From Pseudomonas alloputida (GTDB taxonomy: Bacteria; Pseudomonadota; Gammaproteobacteria; Pseudomonadales; Pseudomonadaceae): a stretch of DNA of 64,000 bases. Below, in pieces: positions 38,130-45,575 of the stretch (within the stretch, counting starts at the first letter, position 1; each line of letters begins with the position of its first letter). The stretch is taken from contig NZ_CP128540.1 in assembly GCF_021283545.2 (NCBI RefSeq), positions 189,501 through 253,500 of the forward strand. Direction: 5' to 3'. The position numbers and the translations under genes are program-made. Under the pieces are notes generated by a model. That model ran no database searches. It saw only the letters and a list, made by a program, of their open reading frames with translations, and was not told the DNA's origin.

Positions 38130-39310
38130 CAGATGGTCCCCCGGCGTGGCGGGTTGGCATCGTTGAGGTAGTAGTTGCCGATGGCGTGGTACTTCCAGCG
38201 CACCGGATCATGCAGGGTGTGCACGCGAGCGTTGCGCCAGTGGCGGTCGAGGTTGTGTTCGGCCAATGTTGCCTGGCTGCCGCCCAGTTCGAACAGGGTG
38301 GTACCGGCGGTGAGGGAAATTTCGGTGCTGATGGCGCGTGCTTCGGCCACGGCGATGGAGGCGGCGGCCACGTTGTCGGCAGTGCTGTCGTCGCGGGCGC
38401 GGTCGAGGTATTCGCCTGCGCGCTCCAGCAGGGCTTCGGCCGCGTGCAAGCGGACCGCCAGATGGCCGAAGCTTTTCAGCGTCAGTGGGTCATCCGTGGC
38501 CTTGTCCAGGCCGGAGTCGACCCACGGACGGCTGCGGGTGCGCACGAAGTGCAGGGCATCTTCATAGGCGGCGCGGGCAATACCGGTGTCGATGGCGGCA
38601 TGGAGGATCTGCGCCAGCGGGCCGACCGGGGTAGGGCGCTCGAAGGCGCTTTGGAACGGCACCACGTCGGCTGCGCTGACGTACACGTTATCGAACACCA
38701 CCGAACCGCTGCCGGTGGTGCGCTGGCCGAAGCCGCTCCAGTCGTCGATCACCTGCAGCCCCTGGCTGTCGGCCGGGACGAAGGCCAACTGTTGTATGCC
38801 TTGTTCATCCACGACCGAGGTTGGAATGCGCTGGGCATAGATGGCGCCTGTGGAATAGAACTTGCGCCCGTTGATGCGGAAACCGTCGCCGTCACGGCTC
38901 AGGCGGGTGGTGCGCTCGTGGGCGGTCTTGGTGCCCAGCTCGGCCAGGGCATTGCCGAAACGGCGGCCGGCCAGCACCTCGGCGTACAGGCGCTGTTGCT
39001 GTTCGGGGCTGCCGTTTACCCGCAGCACTTCCAGACCGTAGAAATGATTCTGCGGAATCTGCCCGAGCGAACCGTCGGCCTGCGCGATACGGGCGATGAC
39101 CTTGGCCAGGGTGACGTTGGACACGCCGGCACCGCCGAAGGCTTTGGGCACGCTGATGGCCCACAGGCCGGAGCGGGTGAACAGCTCGAGTTCGGCGAGC
39201 GGCAGGCGGCGCTCGCGGTCGCGCAAGGCGCTGTCGCGGCGCAGTTGCTGGGCGATGTCTTCGGCGACGGCCAGGGCTTGGGCATCGCTGGTGATGATAT
39301 TTGTAGTCAT
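38129..39310 (-). CDS. sfnB: SfnB-family oxidoreductase (DszC-like acyl-CoA dehydrogenase fold), copy 1
   Basis: 393 residues. It has the acyl-CoA dehydrogenase fold seen in DszC and SfnB, with a mobile helical N-terminal domain, central IDDWSGFGQRTTGSGSVVFDNV, and a C-terminal HWRNARVHTLHDPVRWKYHA. SfnB is needed for dimethyl sulfone use in P. putida and is thought to act as an FMNH2-dependent monooxygenase. GGAGAACAAC lies before ATG 39310. The stop overlaps the DszA-like gene by one base. A second, clearly paralogous copy lies upstream. Confidence 0.88.
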   Translation of the reverse strand: MTTNIITSDAQALAVAEDIAQQLRRDSALRDRERRLPLAELELFTRSGLWAISVPKAFGGAGVSNVTLAKVIARIAQADGSLGQIPQNHFYGLEVLRVNGSPEQQQRLYAEVLAGRRFGNALAELGTKTAHERTTRLSRDGDGFRINGRKFYSTGAIYAQRIPTSVVDEQGIQQLAFVPADSQGLQVIDDWSGFGQRTTGSGSVVFDNVYVSAADVVPFQSAFERPTPVGPLAQILHAAIDTGIARAAYEDALHFVRTRSRPWVDSGLDKATDDPLTLKSFGHLAVRLHAAEALLERAGEYLDRARDDSTADNVAAASIAVAEARAISTEISLTAGTTLFELGGSQATLAEHNLDRHWRNARVHTLHDPVRWKYHAIGNYYLNDANPPRRGTI

Positions 39311-39324
39311 GTTGTTCTCCGGGG

Positions 39325-39437
39325 CCATTGGGGCCGCTTTGCGGCACATCGCGACACAAGGCCGCTCCCACAGGAAACTGCGCTCTACTTGTGGGAGCGA
39401 CCTTGTGTCGCGATGGGCTGCAAAGCAGCCCCCAGGG
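39325..39437. repeat. REP pair forming one large inverted repeat between the two sfnB-like genes
   Basis: GGGGCCGCTTTGCGGC...CATCGCGACACAAGG...CTCCCACAG is followed by its approximate complement CTTGTGGGAG...CCTTGTGTCGCGATG...GGCTGCAAAGCAGCCCC. The two arms of about 45 bases face each other across a short spacer (a BIME-like pair). On RNA it could fold into a long hairpin and damp read-through between the paralogues. Confidence 0.85.
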
Positions 39438-39445
39438 CCCGCAAA

Positions 39446-40687
39446 TCAGATCCAGGAATGCCGCGCAGGCAGGGTGCCGTTAAGGTGGTAAGCGCCCACC
39501 GCGTGGTACTTCCAGCGCACCGGGTCGTGCAGGGTGTGCACCCGGGCATTTCGCCAGTGGCGGTCGAGGTTGAACTCGGCAAGGGTGGCGCGGCTGCCGG
39601 CCAGCTCGAACAGCTTTTCGCTGGCCTGCAGGGCAATCTCGGTGGTCAGCACCTTGGCCTCGGCCACCGCAATCGAGGCACGTGCCGCGCTGGCTGCGTC
39701 GATAGGCGCAGCATTGACCTCGTCGAGTACCCGAGCAGCTTTGCGCAGCAGCGCTTCGGCGGCGTGCAGCTCGAGTTTCAGGCGGCCGATGTCGGCAATT
39801 ACATAAGGGTCGTCACTGGCACGGTCGACGTTGGCTTCTATCCACGGCCGGGACTTTTCGCGCACGAACGTGATCGCATCATCGATAGCCGCTTCGGCGA
39901 TGCCGGCGTCGATCGCCGCCTGGATCAGCTGCGAAGCGGCGCCCTGAATGTTGGGGATATCGCGCTGGCGCCAGTTGTCGATCACCAGTTCCGCGTCAAC
40001 CGGCACCTGGTCCAGCAGCACGGTACCGCTGGCGGTGGTGCGCTGGCCGAACCCGGACCAGTCATCGACAATGCGCAACCCCGGGCTTCCCCGGCGCACG
40101 AATGCCAGGCGCTGGCGGCCTTCATCGTCTAGGGCTTTTACCGCCACCCAATGGGCGAACAAGGCACCGGTGGAGTAGAACTTCTCGCCACTTATGCGGA
40201 AGCTGTCGCCGGCGCGCGTGATTCGGGCCTTGAGGGTGAGGGTATCCCTGGTGCCACGTTCAGGCCCGGCATTGCCGATGCGCCAGCCGTCGAGCACGCT
40301 GCGGAAGATCAGCGCTTGTTGCGCCTCGCTGGCCGTCAGGCGCAGCAGTTGCAGCATGCCGAACTGGTTCTGCGGGATCTGCCCCAGGGCGGGGGCGGCG
40401 GCGCTGATCAGGCGGAACACTTCGGCGACGGTTGCGAACGACACGTCGGGGCCACCGTAGGCCTTGGGTACGGTGATGCTGCCCAGACCGCTGCGGGTAA
40501 ACAGTTCGATTTCGGCCCAGGGCAGTTTGCGTTGCTGGTCGCGCCGGGAAGCTTGCTCACGGGCGACCTCGGCCAGCTCGCGGGCCGCTTGCAGGGCTTC
40601 GGCGTCGTTGCGCAGTACCTTGGCCGGCAGCAGCGGGGGCGAGCTGTCGAGATCGCTATGGAATTGGGTGTTGGCTTGGCTGGGCAT
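39446..40687 (-). CDS. SfnB-family oxidoreductase (DszC-like), copy 2
   Basis: 413 residues with the same fold and motifs as copy 1: IVDDWSGFGQRTTASGTVLLD and an almost identical C-terminal HWRNARVHTLHDPVRWKYHA. Elsewhere the two differ widely, so this is an old duplication or separate recruitment with likely different substrates. The N-terminus is 20 residues longer. AAGGAG lies before ATG 40687. It is the first gene of the sfnB2-sfnB1-dszA-metQNI operon, reading leftward. Confidence 0.87.
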   Translation of the reverse strand: MPSQANTQFHSDLDSSPPLLPAKVLRNDAEALQAARELAEVAREQASRRDQQRKLPWAEIELFTRSGLGSITVPKAYGGPDVSFATVAEVFRLISAAAPALGQIPQNQFGMLQLLRLTASEAQQALIFRSVLDGWRIGNAGPERGTRDTLTLKARITRAGDSFRISGEKFYSTGALFAHWVAVKALDDEGRQRLAFVRRGSPGLRIVDDWSGFGQRTTASGTVLLDQVPVDAELVIDNWRQRDIPNIQGAASQLIQAAIDAGIAEAAIDDAITFVREKSRPWIEANVDRASDDPYVIADIGRLKLELHAAEALLRKAARVLDEVNAAPIDAASAARASIAVAEAKVLTTEIALQASEKLFELAGSRATLAEFNLDRHWRNARVHTLHDPVRWKYHAVGAYHLNGTLPARHSWI

Positions 40688-40810
40688 CAGTGCCGCTCCT
40701 TGGCTGCACTCAATGCCCTGGCGTTACGCACTGGGGTGATTGTGATCCTGACCATTCCTGACCTCACAAAATAGTTATGTCGCTACAGCTGATCGCGACA
40801 GACGTGTGCT

Positions 40811-40835
40811 GGTCCGGTGGTCCGGTATATATACC
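40811..40835. promoter_or_regulatory. tandem octamers and palindrome upstream of the sfnB operon
   Basis: GGTCCGGT occurs twice in tandem (40811-40826) and runs into GGTATATATACC, a perfect 12-bp palindrome (40824-40835), about 130 bases before the operon start. It is probably a regulator site; no known consensus is recognised. Confidence 0.35.
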
Positions 40836-40838
40836 CTA

Positions 40839-40874
40839 ATGATTTATAAAATTTTTATGAACTAACTTTTTGGA
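40839..40874 (-). promoter_or_regulatory. AT-rich box shared with tau and lsfA upstream regions
   Basis: Read towards the operon it contains CAAAAAGTTAGTTCATAA followed by AATTTTATAAATCATTAGG. A close relative lies before tauA and a shorter one before lsfA. CysB, the LysR-type activator of sulfur-starvation genes, is the obvious candidate binder, but this is inference. Confidence 0.45.
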
Positions 40875-40911
40875 ATATTTATAGAAGGGGGATTTGTTAC
40901 AGAGGTGCCGG

Positions 40912-40970
40912 GCTCTTCGCGGGTAAACCCGCTCCTACACACATGCCTCAAGATCTGTGCACTGTAGGAG
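40912..40970. repeat. REP pair split by the IS110 insertion (left part)
   Basis: CTCTTCGCGGGTAAACCCGC is one complete REP. The second, inverted REP begins TGTAGGAG and is cut at 40970; its other half CGGGTTTACCCGCGAA resumes at 43016, after the insertions. Joining the halves restores TGTAGGAGCGGGTTTACCCG, a standard REP. Confidence 0.85.
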
Positions 40971-41059
40971 ATCACCCAGCCCTTCCGGGCTGCGCTGTCG
41001 CGCAGCAAACATGAGGTGTACGGCTTCAGTTCCGCAGCGACGCTGACATTTTGAAAAAG

Positions 41060-41275
41060 AAAAGGCGGTTGGCCCGGTAGGGCCAGCCGCCTTTTGCTTT
41101 GTTAGGGTTCGTGTGCGCGGGACAGAGATCGTAGCCAGCACTGGTGTGTGTCTGCACACCCGCGTAGGAGAGTGATCCGCACGGTATCGGCGTGAAGTCC
41201 CTGTAGGCATCAGCTGATTCAGCTGTGACCACGTATGAGAGAGTGAACCCTTTCGCCACCGTGTGCCCCGCGCGC
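41060..41275 (+). ncRNA. predicted bridge RNA in the left end of IS110 copy A
   Basis: IS110 elements encode a bridge RNA that pairs with target and donor DNA. Here a 16-bp hairpin (41060-41095, loop GGTA) is followed by two regions that each end in AGAGTG. The first holds GTAGGAG (41164-41170), equal to the REP bases left of the insertion. The second holds ATGAGAG (41235-41241), equal to the element's own right end plus core. These are the expected left target guide and left donor guide. RNA ends are approximate. Confidence 0.7.
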
Positions 41276-41298
41276 CCTTTATCCTGCGAGGATTCATC

Positions 41299-42627
41299 AT
41301 GGCGCGCAAGCCTTCCAAGCAACGCTTTACCGTCGTCCATCCCGATTGCGCGGCGATCGATGTCGGTGGTCGAGAGCATTTCGTGGCGGTCGATCCCCGG
41401 CACGAAAATCCCGTCCAGTCGTTCACGTCCTTTACTGACGACCTGCTCAAGATGGCTAACTGGCTTGAAAGCCTGGGGATCAAGGTCGTTGCCATGGAAT
41501 CCACGGGGGTTTATTGGATTCCAATTTACGAGATTCTCAGCGAGCGCGGTTTTGACGTTTATCTCGTCAATGCCAGAGCAACTCGGCAAATCACGGGCCG
41601 TAAATCAGATGTGCTGGATTGCCAGTGGATCTGGCAGCTGATGACTCATGGACTGCTCAGAGGCGCATTCCGCCCCGATGATCTGACCTGCTGCGTCCGG
41701 TCATTGGTCAGGCAGCGTGCTTCCAAAGTGAAAGACCAGGCGCAGACGCTGAACCGGATGCAAAAGGCCATGAGCCAAATGAACATCCAGCTGGCCAATG
41801 TCATCAGTGATATTTCCGGTGTAACTGGCATGAAGATTTTGCGGGCCATCTGCGCAGGTGAACGGGACCCAGTGCAACTGGCTGAACTAACCGACCGCCG
41901 CATCAAGGCAGGCAAGGAGGCTGTCGCTCGGAGTCTTCATGGCAATTGGCGGCGCGAGCATTTGCATGCGCTAACTCAGGAATTGGCTGCCTATGACTTC
42001 CTGGAGCAGCAAATTGCAGATTGTGACGACGCCATAAAAGCCGCGTTAGAGCAGTTGCCGGTGCTGCAAAACAAGCCAGAGCCATCCAAGAAGCCTTTAC
42101 GGAGCCCACACCGAAACGGCGCCCAACAGACTGTATTGCATCAGACTTTGTGGAAAGTTCTTGGCGTGGACCTAACCGCAATTCCAACCATTGGGGTGGA
42201 CACTGCATTAGTGCTGGCAGGGGAGATCGGTACAGATCTATCACGCTTCCCGTCCTCACAGCACTTCTGCTCTTGGTTGGGACTGGCTCCCCCTACCCGA
42301 ATTTCCGGCGGTCATCGACTGGCAGGTGGTGGGCCCAAAATAGTCAATCGAGCAGCGCAAGCACTCAAGCAGGCTGCATCCAATGCCCGTAACGACAAGG
42401 GTTTCATTGGCGCATCGCACCGAGCCAGACTGACTCGAATGGATACCAGCTGCGCCATCAAGGCCACTGCGCATCAGTTGGCACGTCTGGTGTACAACCT
42501 GTTAACCAAGAAGCAGGCTTATGTTGAACAAGGTCTTGAGGAGTTCGAAACCAGAAGCCAAGACCGGCAGGTCCGGGCTTTGCTTCGCAAAGCCCGGAAA
42601 CTGGGGTATCAACTGGTGGCCGCTTGA
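41299..42627 (+). CDS. IS110-family transposase (DEDD recombinase)
   Basis: 442 residues. The N-terminal RuvC-like domain has VHPDCAAIDVGG and AMESTGVYWIPI (acidic residues of the DEDD centre). The C-terminal Transposase_20 domain has IPTIGVDTALVLAGEIG and CSWLGLAPPTRISGG with the catalytic Ser region. It recombines element and target guided by the bridge RNA. ATG 41299 follows GCGAGGATTCATC. The gene has no frameshift and looks intact. Its base composition is lower in GC than the neighbours, in line with recent arrival. Confidence 0.92.
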   Translation: MARKPSKQRFTVVHPDCAAIDVGGREHFVAVDPRHENPVQSFTSFTDDLLKMANWLESLGIKVVAMESTGVYWIPIYEILSERGFDVYLVNARATRQITGRKSDVLDCQWIWQLMTHGLLRGAFRPDDLTCCVRSLVRQRASKVKDQAQTLNRMQKAMSQMNIQLANVISDISGVTGMKILRAICAGERDPVQLAELTDRRIKAGKEAVARSLHGNWRREHLHALTQELAAYDFLEQQIADCDDAIKAALEQLPVLQNKPEPSKKPLRSPHRNGAQQTVLHQTLWKVLGVDLTAIPTIGVDTALVLAGEIGTDLSRFPSSQHFCSWLGLAPPTRISGGHRLAGGGPKIVNRAAQALKQAASNARNDKGFIGASHRARLTRMDTSCAIKATAHQLARLVYNLLTKKQAYVEQGLEEFETRSQDRQVRALLRKARKLGYQLVAA

Positions 42628-42667
42628 GTGCTTAGAAAACAATGGGTTGCATTTTGTTTGATGAGAG

Positions 42668-43015
42668 ATCACCCAGCCCTTCCGGGCTGCGCTGTCGCAC
42701 AGCAAACAGGATGCGCATGACGTCAGATCTGCACTGACATCGAGATCTAGAAAAGCATTCGCCGACTGATCCGGGTAGGTCAGCCGCCGAATACTTTGCT
42801 ATGGTTCCCAATGCGCGGGAAAGAGGCCGTAGACCGCACTGGTGTGCTGCTTTGCTCCCGAATGAGAGAGTGGCCCAAATGGCATCGGCGTTAATCCCTG
42901 TCGGCACAGCTTGCTGTGACCACGTATAGAAGAGTGAACACTTCGCCGCCATTGACCCCGCGCGCCTGTTTTTTTCGCTAGAAAGAACAGTGGGTTATCT
43001 TTTGTTTGATAGAAG
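42668..43015 (+). mobile_element. transposase-less IS110 relative, copy B, in tandem with copy A
   Basis: 346 bases plus core. It begins with the same 40-odd bases as copy A (ATCACCCAGCCCTTCC...), keeps a diverged version of the whole non-coding left end, then passes directly after CCCCGCGCGCC to a right end CTAGAAAGAACAGTGGGTTA...GTTTGATAGA plus AG. It has no transposase gene, so it is a non-autonomous derivative. It lies head-to-tail between the right end of copy A and the second REP half. Confidence 0.82.
42757..42955 (+). ncRNA. predicted bridge RNA of copy B
   Basis: A 15-bp hairpin (42757-42792) replaces that of copy A with a different sequence but the same position and a similar GGTA loop. 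The target-guide position reads ATGAGAG (42862-42868) and the donor-guide position ATAGAAG (42926-42932), each followed by AGTG as in copy A. The donor guide equals copy B's own right end. The target guide equals the right end of copy A, which is copy B's left neighbour. Confidence 0.65.
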
Positions 43016-43038
43016 CGGGTTTACCCGCGAAAGGGCCG
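43016..43038. repeat. right half of the interrupted REP
   Basis: CGGGTTTACCCGCGAAAGGG continues the REP broken at 40970. It lies 9 bases before the stop codon of the minus-strand ABC gene. Confidence 0.8.
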
Positions 43039-43046
43039 GAACAGGT

Positions 43047-43805
43047 TTACTCGGAGGCCGCAGTCCCGAGGAACTTGCGCAAGAACTGCCGCGTACGCTC
43101 TTCCTTCGGCGCTGCAAACAGGGCCTTGGCCTCGCCTTGCTCCACGATCACGCCTTTGTCGAAGAAAATCACCCGGTTCGCCACGTCCCGGGCAAAGCTC
43201 ATCTCGTGGGTGACGATGATCATGGTGCGCTTTTCCTCGGCCAGGCCGCGGATGGTCGCCAATACTTCACCGACCAGCTCCGGGTCCAGCGCCGAGGTCG
43301 GTTCGTCGAACAGGATTACCTCTGGTTCCATGGCCAGGGCACGGGCGATGGCCACGCGTTGCTGCTGGCCGCCGGACAGGCGCCGTGGGTAGGCGTCTTC
43401 CTTGCCCGCCAGGCCGACTTTGGCCAGCAGGCGCCGGCCAAGCTCGATGGCCTGCTCGCGAGGCGTTTTCTTGACGATCACCGGCCCCTCGATCACGTTC
43501 TCCAGGGCGGTGCGATGGGGGAACAGGTTGAAGTTCTGGAACACGAACCCGGCCTGCTGGCGCAGACGGCGAATCGCACTCTGCTGCCCGCCCAAAGGGC
43601 GGTTGGCATCGATACTGATGGCGCCTATCTGGATCTGCCCGGCATCGGGGGTTTCCAGCAGGTTGAGGCAGCGCAGGAAGGTGGTTTTGCCCGAGCCACT
43701 AGGGCCGATGATGGCCACCACTTCACCGGGCTGCACGGTCAGGTCGATACCGTTGAGCACGGTCTGGCCCTTGAACCGCTTGGTCAGGCCTTTGACTTCA
43801 ATCAT
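43047..43805 (-). CDS. tcyN: cystine ABC transporter ATP-binding protein
   Basis: 252 residues of the polar amino-acid importer class: Walker [10 protein letters not shown], signature LSGGQQQRVAIARAL, Walker B ILFDEPTSALD. With the permease and the TcyJ-like binding protein it forms a cystine importer, a way to gain cysteine sulfur. AGGAG lies 8 bases before ATG 43805; a TTG two codons upstream is too close. The start lies beside the permease stop. Confidence 0.88.
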   Translation of the reverse strand: MIEVKGLTKRFKGQTVLNGIDLTVQPGEVVAIIGPSGSGKTTFLRCLNLLETPDAGQIQIGAISIDANRPLGGQQSAIRRLRQQAGFVFQNFNLFPHRTALENVIEGPVIVKKTPREQAIELGRRLLAKVGLAGKEDAYPRRLSGGQQQRVAIARALAMEPEVILFDEPTSALDPELVGEVLATIRGLAEEKRTMIIVTHEMSFARDVANRVIFFDKGVIVEQGEAKALFAAPKEERTRQFLRKFLGTAASE

Positions 43806-43807
43806 GC

Positions 43808-44476
43808 TCAATGCTCCTGGTCATGCTGGTTGACCCGCGCTTCCATGCGGTTCTGGAAGTGCGCAAGGATGCTGCACAGCACCCAGTAGATGACCGCGAC
43901 CGCCACGTACATGGTGAACACTTCGAACGTGCGCGCGGTAATCAGCTGGGCTTGGCGGAACAGCTCGGGCACCTGGATGGTCGCCGCCAGGGCGGTGTCC
44001 TTTACCAGCGAGATGAAGCTGTTGCCCAGCGGTGGCAACGCGGTGCGCAAGGCCTGTGGCAGGATCGCCCGGCGCATGGCTTGCACGCGGGTCATGCCGA
44101 TGCTGGCGGCTGCTTCCCACTGGCCCCGGTCGATCGAGGAAATGGCTGCGCGCAGGATCTCGCAGATATAGGCCGCCATGTTCAGCGACAGGCCGATCAG
44201 CGAAGCGGGGATCGGGTCCAGCTCGATGCCGATTTGCGGCATGCCGAAATAGATGACGAACAGCTGCACCAGCAGCGGCGTGCCGCGGAAGAACGACACG
44301 TAGACCCGCGCCAGCCAGTTCAGCGGCAGAATCTTCGACAGCCGCATCAGCGCCAGGGCAAAGCCCAGCACCAGACCGAAGAACATGCCGCCGACACTGA
44401 GCAGCACCGTATAACCCGCGCCCTTCAGCAGGAAGGGCGCGGAGTCGACAACGAGTTGCAGGCTTTCAGCGATCAT
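43808..44476 (-). CDS. tcyL: cystine ABC transporter permease
   Basis: 222 residues with five membrane helices and the HisM-type loop (AAASIGMTRVQAMRRAILPQALRTALPP). It closely resembles E. coli YecS/TcyL. It overlaps the binding-protein gene upstream by 4 bases. Confidence 0.87.
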   Translation of the reverse strand: MIAESLQLVVDSAPFLLKGAGYTVLLSVGGMFFGLVLGFALALMRLSKILPLNWLARVYVSFFRGTPLLVQLFVIYFGMPQIGIELDPIPASLIGLSLNMAAYICEILRAAISSIDRGQWEAAASIGMTRVQAMRRAILPQALRTALPPLGNSFISLVKDTALAATIQVPELFRQAQLITARTFEVFTMYVAVAVIYWVLCSILAHFQNRMEARVNQHDQEH

Positions 44477-45267
44477 TTGGTGACATCGGCACCGAAGTAC
44501 TTCTCGGACAGCTTGGCCAGCGTGCCATCAGCTTTGAGCTTGTCGATGGCCTTGTTGATGGCTGCCAACAGTTCCGGCTCACCTTTGCGCAGGGCCACGC
44601 CGCTTTCCAGGCGCGAGAACGCATCACCGGCAAGCTCGGTGTCCTTGGCTTTTTGCGCGTATTCCAGCGCGGCCAGGCGGTCGATCAGGATGGCGTCGAT
44701 ACGGCCGTTGCGCAGGTCAGCGAACTTGCTTGGGTCATCTTCATAGGTGCGCACATCGGCTTGCGGCACGTCCTTTTTCACCCACTGCTCGTAGTTGGTG
44801 CCAAGGCCTACGCCGACCTTTTTGCCGGCCAGGTCCTGTGCGCCCTTGATGTTCAGCTGCTCGGCTTTCTTCTTCAGGATCAGTGCCTGGATGCCGGAGA
44901 CAGTGTAGGGCTCGGAGAAGTCGTACTTTTTCTTGCGCTCTTCGGAAATGGTCACCTGATTGACCACTACATCCAGGCGTTTGGATTCCAGCGCGGCGAG
45001 GATGCCGTCCCACTTGGTCGGCTGGATCTTGGCCTTGACCCCCAGCTCCTTGGCCAGCAGCTCGGACAGCTCCACTTCGAAGCCGGTCAGTTTGCCGTTT
45101 TCGTCCTGGAAGCTGAATGGCGGGTAGGTGCCCTCGAGGCCGACGTTGATGACGCCTTTTTCCTGGATGGTCTTCAATTGCTCGCCGGCGAAAGCCTGGC
45201 TGAGCAGGCCGGCACCCAGCAGGAGGGCCAGGCTGGCGTTGAGTAGCGGTTTGGCGAATTTCGACAT
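44473..45267 (-). CDS. tcyJ: cystine-binding periplasmic protein (TcyJ/FliY-like)
   Basis: 264 residues. A signal peptide (PLLNASLALLLGAGLLSQAFA) leads to a family-3 solute-binding domain (INVGLEGTYPPFSFQDENGKLTGFEVEL), a pattern characteristic of the cystine binders TcyJ/FliY. First gene of the tcyJLN operon, read leftward and divergent from epsC. Confidence 0.88.
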   Translation of the reverse strand: MSKFAKPLLNASLALLLGAGLLSQAFAGEQLKTIQEKGVINVGLEGTYPPFSFQDENGKLTGFEVELSELLAKELGVKAKIQPTKWDGILAALESKRLDVVVNQVTISEERKKKYDFSEPYTVSGIQALILKKKAEQLNIKGAQDLAGKKVGVGLGTNYEQWVKKDVPQADVRTYEDDPSKFADLRNGRIDAILIDRLAALEYAQKAKDTELAGDAFSRLESGVALRKGEPELLAAINKAIDKLKADGTLAKLSEKYFGADVTK

Positions 45268-45575
45268 GGCAGAGCCCCGCGCTTGTTGTCTAGGTAGTGA
45301 GGTGGCGACTATAGGGTTGGCTGATTAGGCCGGGAAATACTAAAAAATCACTTTAATATTCCTTTTTTGATTTTTGCCAGGTGCCGGCTGCTTTGAGGGT
45401 AGGCGACGATACCCACTCCGTCATCGCGGCTTATGCCTGACTTAGCGCAGGATGGAATAAAGCGTTGTTTTTTCCAAGCCTCGGATTTGCCGTAAAGTGG
45501 ATTGCATGCATGCAGGTTCGGCCCTTTCGCGGGCCTGGCAACACAATCAGATGGCCTATACGGCAGGAGAAAACC
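45268..45575. promoter_or_regulatory. divergent promoter region tcyJ/epsC
   Basis: 308 bases without a gene. The stretch 45336-45377 is very AT-rich (TACTAAAAAATCACTTTAAT, then CCTTTTTTGATTTTT) and resembles loosely the boxes before the tau and sfnB operons, so it may hold a CysB-type site for tcyJ. The 100 bases before epsC show AATAAAGCG and TTGCCGTAAAGTGG without a clear promoter pair. Confidence 0.4.

Larger units (their letters stand above)
40971..42667 (+). mobile_element. IS110-family insertion sequence (ISPpu9/ISPpu10-like), copy A
   Basis: About 1.7 kb: a 328-base non-coding left end, one transposase gene, and a 38-base right end ending GTTTGATGAG plus AG. As usual for IS110 there are no terminal inverted repeats and no target duplication apart from a two-base core, here AG. 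It sits inside a REP, the known target of ISPpu9 and ISPpu10 of P. putida. The exact IS name is not verified. Confidence 0.88.

Noticed and set aside
40971..43015. Reading the tandem IS110 copies as a composite transposon or a prophage border
   Set aside because: There is no cargo gene between the copies. The two ends and a single REP target explain the whole segment.
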